NCBI RefSeq assembly: GCF_014195655.1
Contig: NZ_JACICD010000001.1
Span: forward strand, 162,682-226,681
Length of the DNA stretch: 64,000 nt
Source: Ancylobacter tetraedralis
GTDB lineage: Bacteria > Pseudomonadota > Alphaproteobacteria > Rhizobiales > Xanthobacteraceae
Reading direction: 5' to 3'
A program made the position numbers and the translations under genes. Shown in pieces: positions 10,236 to 19,198 of this stretch (position 1 is the stretch's first letter; each line of letters opens with the position of its first letter). The notes under the pieces are model-generated. The model had not been told where the DNA came from and ran no database searches. It saw only the letters and a list, made by a program, of their open reading frames with translations.

Positions 10236-11222
10236 ATGACCGAGATCTCCATGAAGCATCTGCGCTATTTCGAGGCGCTGGCCCAGCATGGCCATTTCGG
10301 GCGCGCGGCCGAGGCTTGCGCCATCTCGCAACCCGCGCTCTCCCTGCAGATGAAAGAGCTTGAGGAACTTCTCGGCGCACCGCTCGTGGAGCGGGGCTCG
10401 CGGCGTATCCGCCTCACCCCGCTCGGCGAGGATTTCGCGGTTCGCGCGCGCGAGATCCTGAGGGCGGTGGACGAACTTCACGCTCTGGCCCGCGCCTCGC
10501 ACGGGCCGCTGGCCGGGCGCCTGCGCATCGGCGTGATTCCCACCGTGGCGCCCTATCTGTTGCCGATGGTCATCCAGCGTCTGGCGGTGAGTTTCCCCGA
10601 ACTGGACGTGCGCCCGCGCGAAATGGTGACGCAGAAGCTGATCGAGGGGCTGGTGGAGGGGCGGCTCGACACCGCGATCGTCGCCCTGCCGGTGTCGGAG
10701 CCGGCGCTGGCCGAATATGCCCTGTTCGACGAGGAATTCATTCTGGTGCGCCCGCGCGAGGACGCGGACAAGCCGGTGCCCAGTTCCGACATGCTGCGCG
10801 AGATGCGCCTGCTGCTGCTGGAAGAAGGACATTGCTTCCGCGAGCAGGCGATTTCCTTCTGCAACATGCCCTCCAGTGCCGCACGCGACCTCATGGAAGG
10901 CAGTTCGTTGACCACGCTGGTGCAGATGGTGGGCGCCGGGATCGGCGTCACGCTGGTGCCGCGAATGGCGGTGCCGGTGGAAACGCGCTCGGCTTTCGTC
11001 TCGGTCGCCCGGCTGCCGCAGCCGCGTCCCTATCGCACGGTCGGCATGGTCTGGCGCAAGAGCAATCCGCTGGCCGAGCAGTTCCAGCACATTGCCGGCA
11101 TCGTGCGCGATATCGGCCTCGTTGGCACGCGAAGCGCCGGCATGGGGCCGAAGGCCGGCGTTTTGGAAAGTGGGGCCGAGGGTGGGGCGGAGCTTGCGCT
11201 GCGGGATCTGCCGCACGGCTGA
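10236..11222 (+). CDS. oxyR: Peroxide-sensing LysR-type regulator OxyR
   Basis: A 328-residue LysR regulator. The N-terminal helix-turn-helix is FEALAQHGHFGRAAEACAIS. The effector domain carries the two redox cysteines in GHCFREQAISFC, the same spacing as Cys199 and Cys208 of E. coli OxyR, so disulfide switching should be intact. ATG at 10236 is preceded by GAAG; an internal ATG at 10251 is possible but leaves a weaker ribosome site. It is transcribed divergently from katG, its likely main target. The last 20 or so residues (GMGPKAGVLESGAEGG) are low complexity and extend beyond the usual length. Confidence 0.95.
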   Translation: MTEISMKHLRYFEALAQHGHFGRAAEACAISQPALSLQMKELEELLGAPLVERGSRRIRLTPLGEDFAVRAREILRAVDELHALARASHGPLAGRLRIGVIPTVAPYLLPMVIQRLAVSFPELDVRPREMVTQKLIEGLVEGRLDTAIVALPVSEPALAEYALFDEEFILVRPREDADKPVPSSDMLREMRLLLLEEGHCFREQAISFCNMPSSAARDLMEGSSLTTLVQMVGAGIGVTLVPRMAVPVETRSAFVSVARLPQPRPYRTVGMVWRKSNPLAEQFQHIAGIVRDIGLVGTRSAGMGPKAGVLESGAEGGAELALRDLPHG

Positions 11223-11347
11223 TGCCCCTGCCCGGGCGGCCCGCCAGCGCGACTTTTACCCTTCGTTAACCATGACGCACGCATGCTCGCGCGAGGTTTG
11301 GCCCCGATGCCGGGGCTCGGCGGTCATTCGAGCGGGACGACGCGAAC

Positions 11348-12760
11348 ATGCTGACGAGACCGCAGCGAGCCGGGCGCGGAAGTGGAAGATGGCTGCGCCC
11401 CTCGCTTGCCGTACTCGCGGTTCTGCTCGCGTTTCCCGCACAGGCGGCCGACATTGCCTGCGACCTCACCGCCACGGCGCTGAGCTGCGCGGGATCGGCC
11501 ACCGGCACGGATTCCACCGCCATCGGTGAAAGTGCCGAGGCGACACAGGCGAGCGCCACGGCCGTCGGGCAGGGCGCCAAGGCGTTTGGCACGAATTCCA
11601 GCGCGTTCGGCCAGCTTTCCGTCGCCAACGGCGTGTCCTCCACCGCCATCGGGCAAAACAGCGCGGCCAATGGCGCGTCCTCCACGGCGGTCGGCCGCAG
11701 CGCCGCCGCCAATGCCGACCAGACCACGGCGGTGGGCACCGAGGCCAGCGCGAACGCCGTGGCCGCCACCGCTGTCGGTCAGGGATCGAGCGCCAACGGG
11801 CTGAACGCCACCGCGATCGGGCAGGGCGCCACCGCCAATCTCGATTACACCACGGCGGTTGGCTCGGGTGCCGCCGCGCAGGGCACCAACGCCTCCGCCT
11901 TCGGCTATGGCGCGCAGGCCAATGCCAGCGCGGCCACCGCCCTCGGCCAGGGGGCGAGCGCCAGCGCCGAGCAATCCACCGCGGTCGGGCAGGGCGCCAC
12001 GGCCAACGGCACGGGTTCCACCGCGCTCGGCCAGCAGGCCATCGCCAATGGGGTGAGCTCCACGGCGCTGGGCCAGAACGCCACGGCCAACGCGCAGGGC
12101 TCCACCGCCGTCGGCAGCATCGCTGCCGCCAATGCCGCGAACTCGACGGCGCTCGGCTGGAATTCCACCGCCAACGGCGTCAACTCCACCGCGCTCGGCC
12201 AGGGCTCCATCGCCGCGTCGCAAGGCTCGACCGCGGTCGGCCAGAGCGCCAATGCCTCGGCGGCCTATGGCACGGCGGTGGGCAACGGCGCCAACGCCTC
12301 GTTCGAGAGTTCGACCGCCATCGGCAGTGGCGCGACCACCACGCGCGCCAACCAGGTGGCGCTCGGCACGGCCTCCAGCACCTATACGATGCCGGGCCTC
12401 ACCTCGTCGGCCAGCCGAGCGGCGCAGTCCGGCGCGGTGCAGGTGGTGACGACCGATGCCGCGGGCAACCTCGCCTCGGCCTCGCTCGGCGACCTCTACA
12501 ATCTCGACGGCGTCTATCAGCAGCTCGATCGTGTGCAGGAAGGCGTCGCCATGGCGATGGCCATGGACACGCCGAACCTGCCGGCCGGCAAGGATATGGC
12601 GCTGAGCGCGCAATGGGGCACGTTCGGCGGGCAGAATGCCATGGCGCTGTCCGGCATCGCCCGGCTGATGGACGACACGCTGTTCTTTACCGGCGGCATC
12701 GGATTCGGCCTGAAGGAGGGCACGATCGGCGGCAAGGCGGGGCTTGTCATGGCATGGTGA
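11348..12760 (+). CDS. Trimeric autotransporter adhesin (YadA-type head and anchor)
   Basis: A 470-residue predicted surface adhesin that trimerises in the outer membrane. A signal peptide is at about residues 17-35 (LRPSLAVLAVLLAFPAQAAD). Roughly 20 tandem 14-residue YadA head repeats follow (SSTAIGQN, AATAVGQG and similar) to about residue 335. A bridging NQVALGT...MPGLTS segment comes next, then a helix and a short C-terminal anchor of about 75 residues (GVAMAMAM, WGTFGGQNAMALSG, GGIGFGLKEG) ending in an aromatic residue (AW). There is almost no coiled-coil stalk, so the head should sit close to the membrane. The repeats are coding, not CRISPR. The following gene overlaps its end by 7 bp, so the two are probably made together. 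Confidence 0.88.
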   Translation: MLTRPQRAGRGSGRWLRPSLAVLAVLLAFPAQAADIACDLTATALSCAGSATGTDSTAIGESAEATQASATAVGQGAKAFGTNSSAFGQLSVANGVSSTAIGQNSAANGASSTAVGRSAAANADQTTAVGTEASANAVAATAVGQGSSANGLNATAIGQGATANLDYTTAVGSGAAAQGTNASAFGYGAQANASAATALGQGASASAEQSTAVGQGATANGTGSTALGQQAIANGVSSTALGQNATANAQGSTAVGSIAAANAANSTALGWNSTANGVNSTALGQGSIAASQGSTAVGQSANASAAYGTAVGNGANASFESSTAIGSGATTTRANQVALGTASSTYTMPGLTSSASRAAQSGAVQVVTTDAAGNLASASLGDLYNLDGVYQQLDRVQEGVAMAMAMDTPNLPAGKDMALSAQWGTFGGQNAMALSGIARLMDDTLFFTGGIGFGLKEGTIGGKAGLVMAW

Positions 12761-13842
12761 GCGTTCGCCCCTCGACGATCGCCCTCGCCGTGGCCTTTGG
12801 GCTCATGCTGGTGCCACCGGCTCTGACCGCGCTGCCCGCCGGCTTCGCCACCTCGGCCGCGCCATCGCCCGCCAATCCCGTCGCCGCGAGCACCGCGCCC
12901 GTCCTCGCGCCGGTCTCGGCATCGGGTGGGGCGCTGCAGGTTCCGCCGGCGCCGGTTCTGCTCGCGCTGCTGCGCGGAACGCTCGCCGCGGTGAACCAGG
13001 CCAATGTCACCGGCAATTATTCCGTGCTGCGCGACCTCGGCGCGCCGGCCTTCCGCGAGAACTACAACGCGGCGGAACTGGCCGACCGCTTCCGGGCGTG
13101 GCGCGACAATTCGCTGGATTTCGCCGCCGTGCTGCTGCTTGACGCCAAGCTCGCCCGCGCGCCCGCCGTCGACGCGGACGGCGTGTTGCGGCTGGTCGGC
13201 TTCTTCCCCACCACGCCCCTGCGCATCGGCTTCGACCTCGGCTTCGAGGCGGTTGGCGGCAATTGGCGGCTCGCGACCATCTCGGTCGATGCGCGGCGGG
13301 TCGATACGCCCCCGGTGGAGGTCACGCCCGCCGACGCCCCGCCCGCCAAAACCCAGCCGGTCAATGCCCCGCAGGCCTCGGCACCGCCAGCGGGTGGCGC
13401 GCCGCAGGGCGTCGCGTCGTCGGGGCAGAAGGACATGTCCCGGCTGTCGCCCAAACCCGCCATGGTCGCGATCGCCACCGAGTCCCCGGCCGTGCCGACC
13501 GTCGCCGCGCCGACGGTCAAGGTGATGACCGTGCGCGCCGCGACGGATCCGCTGCTCAAGGCCGGCTCGCTCGACGCGCCGGCTCCCGCGCCGCTTCCGG
13601 TCCCGAATCCGCCCGGTACGGTGGCCAAGACGGCGGAAAAGACGGCGACCAAGACGGGGGCCAAGGACGTTTCTGCGAAGGAAGCGCCTCCCAAGCCGGC
13701 TACCCGAACCATGCCCGCCCGGGCTGCTGTCGCAAACGGCGCGCCGCCGGCCGCGAAGCACGAACCTTTCGCGATGAATGAACCGGCCCGCGCGCCCGTG
13801 CCGTTCGACATGGGCTCGGCGTCGGGTGGCGGGCTTTACTGA
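12754..13842 (+). CDS. Exported NTF2-like protein with Pro/Ala-rich tail, coupled to the adhesin
   Basis: A 362-residue protein with no precise family that I recognise. It starts with an N-terminal hydrophobic segment (about residues 8-25) suggesting a signal peptide or membrane anchor. A globular part at about 65-185 (LLRGTLAAVNQANVTGNYSVLRDLG through GNWRLATISVDARR) resembles an NTF2/SnoaL fold by its helix-then-sheet pattern and final NWRL strand. After about residue 190 the sequence is low-complexity, rich in Pro, Ala, Thr and Lys, and suits crossing the cell wall or binding peptidoglycan. ATG at 12754 overlaps the adhesin stop, so translation is coupled. A periplasmic helper or anchoring partner for the adhesin is an inference. 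Confidence 0.7.
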   Translation: MVSVRPSTIALAVAFGLMLVPPALTALPAGFATSAAPSPANPVAASTAPVLAPVSASGGALQVPPAPVLLALLRGTLAAVNQANVTGNYSVLRDLGAPAFRENYNAAELADRFRAWRDNSLDFAAVLLLDAKLARAPAVDADGVLRLVGFFPTTPLRIGFDLGFEAVGGNWRLATISVDARRVDTPPVEVTPADAPPAKTQPVNAPQASAPPAGGAPQGVASSGQKDMSRLSPKPAMVAIATESPAVPTVAAPTVKVMTVRAATDPLLKAGSLDAPAPAPLPVPNPPGTVAKTAEKTATKTGAKDVSAKEAPPKPATRTMPARAAVANGAPPAAKHEPFAMNEPARAPVPFDMGSASGGGLY

Positions 13843-13857
13843 CGGCGCGGACGCGCC

Positions 13858-14862
13858 TCAGACAGGGTCGTCGGAGGGCGCCTGCGTATAGCGGCGCACC
13901 ACCCAGGAGCGGAACAGCGCGACGGCGGGGTCGACCATGTCGTCGGGATGCACGGTGAGGTAATAGCCGAACCCGCTCGCGCAGGTCGTGTCCGGGAAGG
14001 GCGTCACCAGCCGGCCGCCGGCGATGTCGGCCGCGAACATGTCGGGATCGACCAGCGTCACGCCGCCGCCCGCCACCGCGCATTGCACCGCCAGCACCTC
14101 GGATTCGAAGGCGAGCCCGCGCTGCACGCCGATATCGAGCCCGTTATGGCGGGCATAGACGGACCAGAACGTGCTGTAGGGCTCGCCCTCCAGCTTGACG
14201 TGCAGCAATTCGGTGCTGCGCAGAAATTCGGCGAGATCGAGCCCCTCCGCCCGCGCCGCGATCTCTGGCGTGCAGGCCGGCGTCTGGCTGACCATCCATA
14301 AAGGATCGCGGATGGCGTCGCCCAGATGCGGCCTGTCGAACACGACCGCGAGATCGACGCTGCGCCCCGCCGGCAGTCCGATGCCGTTGCTGCTCGACAC
14401 GTCGATCGGCAGGCCCGGAAAGGCACGGCGGAATTCGGCCAGCAGCGTCAGTCCCGCCACATGCAGGAAGGTCGGGGGCATGTGGATCTTGAGCACGCGC
14501 CCGGCATGGCCGGGATCGCGCCGCAGCATCTTCATGGTTTCTTCGATGCGGTCGAAGGAATCGGCCACCACCGGCAGCAGCGCCGCGCCGGCGGCGGTCA
14601 GCGCCATGCCCTGCGCCCGCCGGTCCAGCAGCCGGCAGCCGAGATATTCCTCCAGTCGCCCGACATGCCGGCTCAGGGCGCTCTGCGAGATATGCAGCGC
14701 CGCCGCCGCGCCGGTGAAGCTGAGCCGCCCGCCGACCGCCTCGAAGGCCCGAAGCGCGTTGAGCGGCAGCCACACCCGCCCGCCATCCGGCTCGGCGGCC
14801 TCGGGAAGCCGCGCGGCGTCCGCCGCGTCGGGACGAGGAAACGCCGAACCTTTGCCGCCCAA
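13858..14862 (-). CDS. LysR-type transcriptional regulator (GcvA-like)
   Basis: A regulator of about 334 residues. The helix-turn-helix is near the N-terminus (LNALRAFEAVGGRLSFTGAAAALHISQSALSRHVGRLEE), and the motif pattern places it in the GcvA/AmpR branch. TTG at 14862 is chosen because GGAGG lies six bases upstream; the frame runs on to 15000 but that would overlap the divergent oxygenase gene. It is divergent from the Rieske/PLP/FAD operon and is the natural candidate to control it. It converges with the adhesin pair, ending 15 bp from the neighbouring stop. Confidence 0.88.
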   Translation of the reverse strand: MGGKGSAFPRPDAADAARLPEAAEPDGGRVWLPLNALRAFEAVGGRLSFTGAAAALHISQSALSRHVGRLEEYLGCRLLDRRAQGMALTAAGAALLPVVADSFDRIEETMKMLRRDPGHAGRVLKIHMPPTFLHVAGLTLLAEFRRAFPGLPIDVSSSNGIGLPAGRSVDLAVVFDRPHLGDAIRDPLWMVSQTPACTPEIAARAEGLDLAEFLRSTELLHVKLEGEPYSTFWSVYARHNGLDIGVQRGLAFESEVLAVQCAVAGGGVTLVDPDMFAADIAGGRLVTPFPDTTCASGFGYYLTVHPDDMVDPAVALFRSWVVRRYTQAPSDDPV

Positions 14863-14892
14863 GCCTCTGCCTCCGGACCTTTGCCTACATGC

Positions 14893-14904
14893 GATAGGTC
14901 TATC
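14893..14904. promoter_or_regulatory. Candidate LysR-regulator binding dyad
   Basis: GATAG-GT-CTATC is a perfect interrupted palindrome in the 103-bp region between the LysR gene and the Rieske oxygenase gene, followed by an A-rich run. Its place between divergent genes fits an LTTR binding box. Confidence 0.45.
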
Positions 14905-14965
14905 TAAAAACGTAATTTGAACCGTTCCAGGCCCGATGCCAAGATCGCGCAAAAGGGGAACAGCC

Positions 14966-16318
14966 ATGCTTGATCTGGAACGGATCCGGGCGCTCATCAA
15001 CGAGCGCAGGCCGGGTTATTCGCTGCCGCAGGAACTCTATAACAGCCCGGACGTCTATGCGTTCGATCTCGACGCCATTTTCGGCCAGTCGTGGATTCTC
15101 GCGGGCTTCACCTGCGAGATTCCCCAGCCGCGCGGCTACATGGCGCTCACGGTCGGCCGCTCGCCGGTGGTGATCACCCGCGATCGCGAGGGCGTCTATC
15201 GCGCCTTCTACAATTCCTGCCGCCATCGCGGCGCGCAGATCTGCGCCGAGGGCACCGGCGCGCGCGGGCGCCTGACCTGCCCCTATCACCAGTGGGTCTA
15301 TGATCTCGACGGCTCGCTGGTCCATGCCCGCCACATGCCCGAGACGTTCGACCCCGCCGAGCACGGCCTCCGGCCCGTGCATGTGGAGAATGTCGCCGGC
15401 GCGCTGTTCGTGTGCCTCGCTGAAAAGCCGCCGGCCTTCGCCCGCTTCCGGCGCGAGCTGGAGCCGCTGCTCGCGCCCCACCGGCTGGAGGAGGCCAAGC
15501 TCGCCTTCCAGAACACGCTGGTCGAGAAAGGCAACTGGAAGCTGGTGATGGAAAATGCCCGCGAGTGTTATCACTGCGGCGTCGGCCATCCCGAACTGTG
15601 CCTGACCTTCCCGATCGAGGAAGCCTCCGGCGGGCATTTCGAGGTGGAGGGCGACCCGCGCCATGCCGCCTTTGCCGCCCGGCTGGAAGCGGCGGGGCTC
15701 GGCAAGGGGCCCTTCATCGGCCCGTGGTGGCAGATCGAGCGCTTCCCGCTCAACGAGGGCCACCTCTCGCTCACCATTGATGGCGCGCTCGCCTGCACCA
15801 AGCTGATGATCGCCGGCGATGAGCCGGATGTCGGCTCGCTGCGCTGGGCCGTGGAGCCGCACAGCTTCTGCCATTCCACCGCCGACACCACGGTCTATTT
15901 CAGCGCCATGCCGACCGCTACCGGCGAGACGCTGGTGACGTGCAAGTGGCTGGTGCACAAGGATGCGGTGGAAGGCGTCGACTATGACGTCGAGAAGCTT
16001 ACCCAGCTGTGGAACGTGACCAACATCCAGGACCGCGACCTCGTCGAGAACAACCAGCGCGGCGTCAACTCGGTCGGCTATGTGCCGGGCCCCTACAGCC
16101 CCACGGATGAATCCTACGTGCTGCTCTTCACCGACTGGTACTGCGACAAGGCGATGGACTACATCGCCGCCCGCACCGGCGTCGACGGCCGGCCGATCGA
16201 TCTGCGCGGCGTCATTTCCGGGGCGGCCGAAGCCGACGCGGAGCCGGCCTTCGCGCCGGGGCTGGCGGCCGATGAGGCTGGGCATGAGGCGGGCGGGCAT
16301 GAGGCGGGCCGGGCTTGA
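14966..16318 (+). CDS. Rieske non-haem iron oxygenase, alpha subunit (GbcA/CntA-like)
   Basis: A 450-residue terminal oxygenase predicted to hydroxylate an N-methyl group, starting demethylation of a betaine or similar compound. The Rieske [2Fe-2S] motif is NSCRHRGAQIC...TCPYHQWVYDLDG (about residues 90-115). The mononuclear iron site lies in ENARECYHCGVGHPEL (about 200-215), with downstream Asp in NIQDRDLVE. Overall closest in character to glycine betaine, carnitine and stachydrine oxygenases. ATG at 14966 has AAGGGGAA upstream; an ATG 30 bp earlier is less likely. It heads a five-gene operon. No ferredoxin reductase of the usual type is encoded beside it, which is odd for a two-component oxygenase. 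The last 30 residues are Ala/Gly/Glu/His-rich. The substrate is not known. Confidence 0.88.
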   Translation: MLDLERIRALINERRPGYSLPQELYNSPDVYAFDLDAIFGQSWILAGFTCEIPQPRGYMALTVGRSPVVITRDREGVYRAFYNSCRHRGAQICAEGTGARGRLTCPYHQWVYDLDGSLVHARHMPETFDPAEHGLRPVHVENVAGALFVCLAEKPPAFARFRRELEPLLAPHRLEEAKLAFQNTLVEKGNWKLVMENARECYHCGVGHPELCLTFPIEEASGGHFEVEGDPRHAAFAARLEAAGLGKGPFIGPWWQIERFPLNEGHLSLTIDGALACTKLMIAGDEPDVGSLRWAVEPHSFCHSTADTTVYFSAMPTATGETLVTCKWLVHKDAVEGVDYDVEKLTQLWNVTNIQDRDLVENNQRGVNSVGYVPGPYSPTDESYVLLFTDWYCDKAMDYIAARTGVDGRPIDLRGVISGAAEADAEPAFAPGLAADEAGHEAGGHEAGRA

Positions 16319-17589
16319 GCGGGAGTGGCAGTGACGACGTGCGGGGTGTTCGCCACCCCGACACGCTGGCCGTGGGCTACGGCTATGATCCGCAGGATGC
16401 GTTCGGCGCCGTCAAGCCGCCGATCGTTCTGACCTCGACCTTCGCCTACCCCTCCGCGGCAGCGGCGAAGCAGGCGCATCGGGACTATTTCGACGGCGCG
16501 GCGCCCGGGCGCGAGGCGGGCTTCATCTATGCCCGGCTCGATCATCCGGGCCTCGCTCTGCTGGAAAAGCGCTTCGCCGCGCTGGACGGGGCGGAGGAGG
16601 CGGCGGCCTTCGCCTCCGGCATGGCGGCGATTTCCGCCGTGCTGCTCGCCCATCTCAAGCCCGGCGACAGCGTGCTGCACACGCGCCCGCTCTATGGCGG
16701 CACGCATGGGCTGCTGCACGGTCCGCTGGCCGGGCTCGGCATCACCGCGGTCGCCATCGGCGACGGCGTCGATGACGCGAGCGTGGCGCAGGCCGTCGAG
16801 ACGGCATCCGCTCACGGGCCGGTGGGCCTCATTTTCGTGGAGACGCCGGCCAACCCGACCAACGGCATTGCCGATATCGCGCTGATCGCCCGCGCCGCCG
16901 ACGCACTGGCCGCCCGGCAGGGCGGGCGGCGGCCGGTCGTGGTGGTGGACAACACCTTCCTCGGCTCGCTGCTGCAGGCCCCGCTCGCCCACGGCGCCGA
17001 TCTGTCCATGACCTCGCTTACGAAATATGCCGGCGGCCACAGCGACCTGATCGGCGGCGCGGTCTCCGGCCCGGCCGCGCTCATCGGCCCCTTGCGGCGG
17101 CTGCGCACGCTGCTCGGCACGCATCTCGACCCGTTCACCTCATGGCTCGCCCTGCGCTCGCTGGAGACTTTCCCGCTGCGCAATGCCCGGGCCAATGCCA
17201 ATGCGGCGGTGGTCGCGGCCTTCCTGCGCGACCATGCCAAGGTGGCGAGTGTGAGCTATCTCGGCTTCCTCAAAGCCGGCACGCCCGCCCGCGCGGTGTT
17301 CGACCGGCAATGCACGGGCGCGGGCTCCACCTTCTCCTTCCGCATACGCGGCGGGGAAAGCGAGGCCTTCGCCATGCTCGACCGCCTGCAGGTGTTCCGC
17401 ATGGCGGTCAGCCTCGGAGGTACCGAGAGCCTGATCTGCCATTCCGCCACCACCACGCATTATTCCGTGCCGCCGGAGATTCGCGCGGAGGTGGGCGTCG
17501 ACGACGCGACGCTGCGAATCTCGGTCGGCATCGAACACCCGGATGACCTCGTCGCCGATCTCGCTTCAGCATTGGACGCGATTCCATGA
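16315..17589 (+). CDS. PLP-dependent Cys/Met-metabolism enzyme (cystathionine gamma-lyase/synthase family)
   Basis: A protein of about 424 residues with fold-type-I PLP features: FIYARLDHPGLALLEKRFAAL, SGMAAISAVLLAHLKPGD, IFVETPANPTNG, VVVDNTF and the PLP lysine in SLTKYAGGHSDLIGGAV. The family performs beta/gamma elimination or replacement on sulfur amino acids and homoserine esters. The phosphate-binding YARLDHPG differs from the usual YSRxxNPT, which suggests an unusual substrate. TTG at 16315 overlaps the oxygenase stop by four bases; GTG at 16339 is the alternative. Its place between a Rieske oxygenase and FAD dehydrogenase genes implies that it removes a side chain from the demethylated product (inference). 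Confidence 0.85.
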   Translation: MSGSGSDDVRGVRHPDTLAVGYGYDPQDAFGAVKPPIVLTSTFAYPSAAAAKQAHRDYFDGAAPGREAGFIYARLDHPGLALLEKRFAALDGAEEAAAFASGMAAISAVLLAHLKPGDSVLHTRPLYGGTHGLLHGPLAGLGITAVAIGDGVDDASVAQAVETASAHGPVGLIFVETPANPTNGIADIALIARAADALAARQGGRRPVVVVDNTFLGSLLQAPLAHGADLSMTSLTKYAGGHSDLIGGAVSGPAALIGPLRRLRTLLGTHLDPFTSWLALRSLETFPLRNARANANAAVVAAFLRDHAKVASVSYLGFLKAGTPARAVFDRQCTGAGSTFSFRIRGGESEAFAMLDRLQVFRMAVSLGGTESLICHSATTTHYSVPPEIRAEVGVDDATLRISVGIEHPDDLVADLASALDAIP

Positions 17590-19187
17590 CCCGCCCCGAG
17601 ACCCGCCTGATCCTGCCCGCTCCCGACCGCCATTCCATCGCCGGCAAGACCGCGACGCCGGACGAGCATGCCGAACTCGTCGTCATCGGCGCCGGCCCGG
17701 CCGGCTGCGCCGCCGCGACCGAGGCCGCCCGCGCCGGCGTGCAGGTGGTGCTGATCGACGAAAACCCGGTCTCGCCCGGACTGATCGGCATGGACGTGCC
17801 GTTCCATTTCGGTGGCCGCGCCACCAGCGCGGTGCAGACGCCCGAGCGCCTCGTCGAGCACGTGCTGGAATCCAACCCAGCGCTGGCGGAAGCCTTCGAG
17901 CTCGGCGTCGATGTCCGCCTGTCCACCTCGGCCTGGGGCGCCTGGGTGAACGGGCCGGGGCTGCGCTCGCTCGCCACCGGGGTCATCGGCCTGGCCGACG
18001 AGGCGCGCAGCTGGACGCTGGGCTTCGACCGATTGATCCTGGCCACCGGCGCGCGCGATCTCAACCTGTCCTTTGCCGGCTCCGATCAGCCCGGCGTGAT
18101 GGGCGCGCAGGCCCTGCACGCGCTGCTCGTGCGCTACGATGCCTTTGCCGGGCGGCGCCTCGTCATCCTCGGCAGCGGAGAACTCGCCATCGCCACCGCC
18201 GAGCTTGCCCGCGCGCGCGGGCTGGAGGTGCTGGCGCTGGTGGAAGCGCGGGACGCGCCGGTGGGCGATGCCGCGCGGCTGGCCGCGCTGGCCGGGCAGG
18301 GCGTCGAGATCATCACCGCGCATGTCCCGCTGGCGGCCGAGGGCGGCGCGGATGGCGTCACCGGCATCATTCTGGTGGAGACGTCCGAGCCCGGGCGCCG
18401 CCGCACGCTGGCCTGCGACACGGTGTGCCTCGCCGTCGGCGCGGTGCCGGTGATCGAACTGTTCGACGTGCTCGGCGCCGCGCGCGCCATGGTGCCCGAG
18501 CGCGGTGGCCACGTGCCGGTGGTCGACGCGCAGGGGGCGACCTCTCTGGCGCATGTCTTCGCCGCCGGCGACTGCACCGGCCTCGGCGGCGATGCCGCGG
18601 CGGCGGGACGGAGCGCGGCGCGTGCGGCGCTGGCCTCGCTCGGGCGCCCGGCGGAGGCGCCGGAGGCCGTCTTCCGGCCGGTGGGCCCCGATGCGCTCGC
18701 CTATCAGCTCGACTGGACGCGGGCGCTGCTCGCCACCGGCGGGCCGGAGGTGATGGTGTGCCTGTGCGAGGAGGTGACGCGCGGCGAACTGCTCGCCGTG
18801 CAGCCGCCGCGCTATCTCGGCTGGAGCTCCAACGCCATCGCCCGGCGCAACCTCGCGACGCTGGCGCAGGATGGCCCGCTCGACCAGGACCAGATCAAGC
18901 GCCTCACCCGCGCCTGCATGGGCGCCTGCCAGGCGCGGCGCTGCCGCGAGCAGGTGGCGCTGACCATGGCGCTGGGCGGCGAGGTGCCGGCCACCTCCAT
19001 CCCGCTCGCCGGCTATCGCGCCCCGGTGCGCCCGCTGCCGCTCGCCGTGCTCGCCGACGGTCACGAGACGGCGGACATGACGGAGAACTGGAACGTGTGG
19101 TTCGGCATCGTGACGCAGTGGATTTCCTACGACGACATCGGCACCGCGCGCGAGGATGAGCAGATCCGCGCCGGAATGCCCTATTGA
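17586..19187 (+). CDS. FAD/[2Fe-2S] dehydrogenase alpha subunit (opine oxidase A/HcnB-like)
   Basis: A 533-residue flavoprotein. The N-terminal dinucleotide fold is VVIGAGPAGCAAATEAARAG (about 32-51), a second nucleotide-binding segment is VILGSGELAIATAELARARG, and AAGDCTGLGGDA closes the FAD site. The C-terminal part has a BFD-like cluster with cysteines in MVCLCEEVTRG (near 391-393) and ACMGACQARRC (441-453), expected to hold a [2Fe-2S] centre. Such subunits pair with a DAO-type beta subunit in opine oxidases, D-hydroxyproline dehydrogenases and HCN synthase. It overlaps the PLP gene by four bases (ATGA), with the beta subunit 11 bp downstream. It could also pass electrons to the Rieske oxygenase, which lacks a dedicated reductase (speculative). 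Confidence 0.88.
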   Translation: MTRPETRLILPAPDRHSIAGKTATPDEHAELVVIGAGPAGCAAATEAARAGVQVVLIDENPVSPGLIGMDVPFHFGGRATSAVQTPERLVEHVLESNPALAEAFELGVDVRLSTSAWGAWVNGPGLRSLATGVIGLADEARSWTLGFDRLILATGARDLNLSFAGSDQPGVMGAQALHALLVRYDAFAGRRLVILGSGELAIATAELARARGLEVLALVEARDAPVGDAARLAALAGQGVEIITAHVPLAAEGGADGVTGIILVETSEPGRRRTLACDTVCLAVGAVPVIELFDVLGAARAMVPERGGHVPVVDAQGATSLAHVFAAGDCTGLGGDAAAAGRSAARAALASLGRPAEAPEAVFRPVGPDALAYQLDWTRALLATGGPEVMVCLCEEVTRGELLAVQPPRYLGWSSNAIARRNLATLAQDGPLDQDQIKRLTRACMGACQARRCREQVALTMALGGEVPATSIPLAGYRAPVRPLPLAVLADGHETADMTENWNVWFGIVTQWISYDDIGTAREDEQIRAGMPY

Positions 19188-19198
19188 GGATGCCGCTC

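Noticed and set aside
11500..12400. Regular repeats of about 42 bp that could suggest a CRISPR array or minisatellite
   Set aside because: The period is exactly 14 codons, the units are diverged, and they encode YadA head repeats in one long frame.
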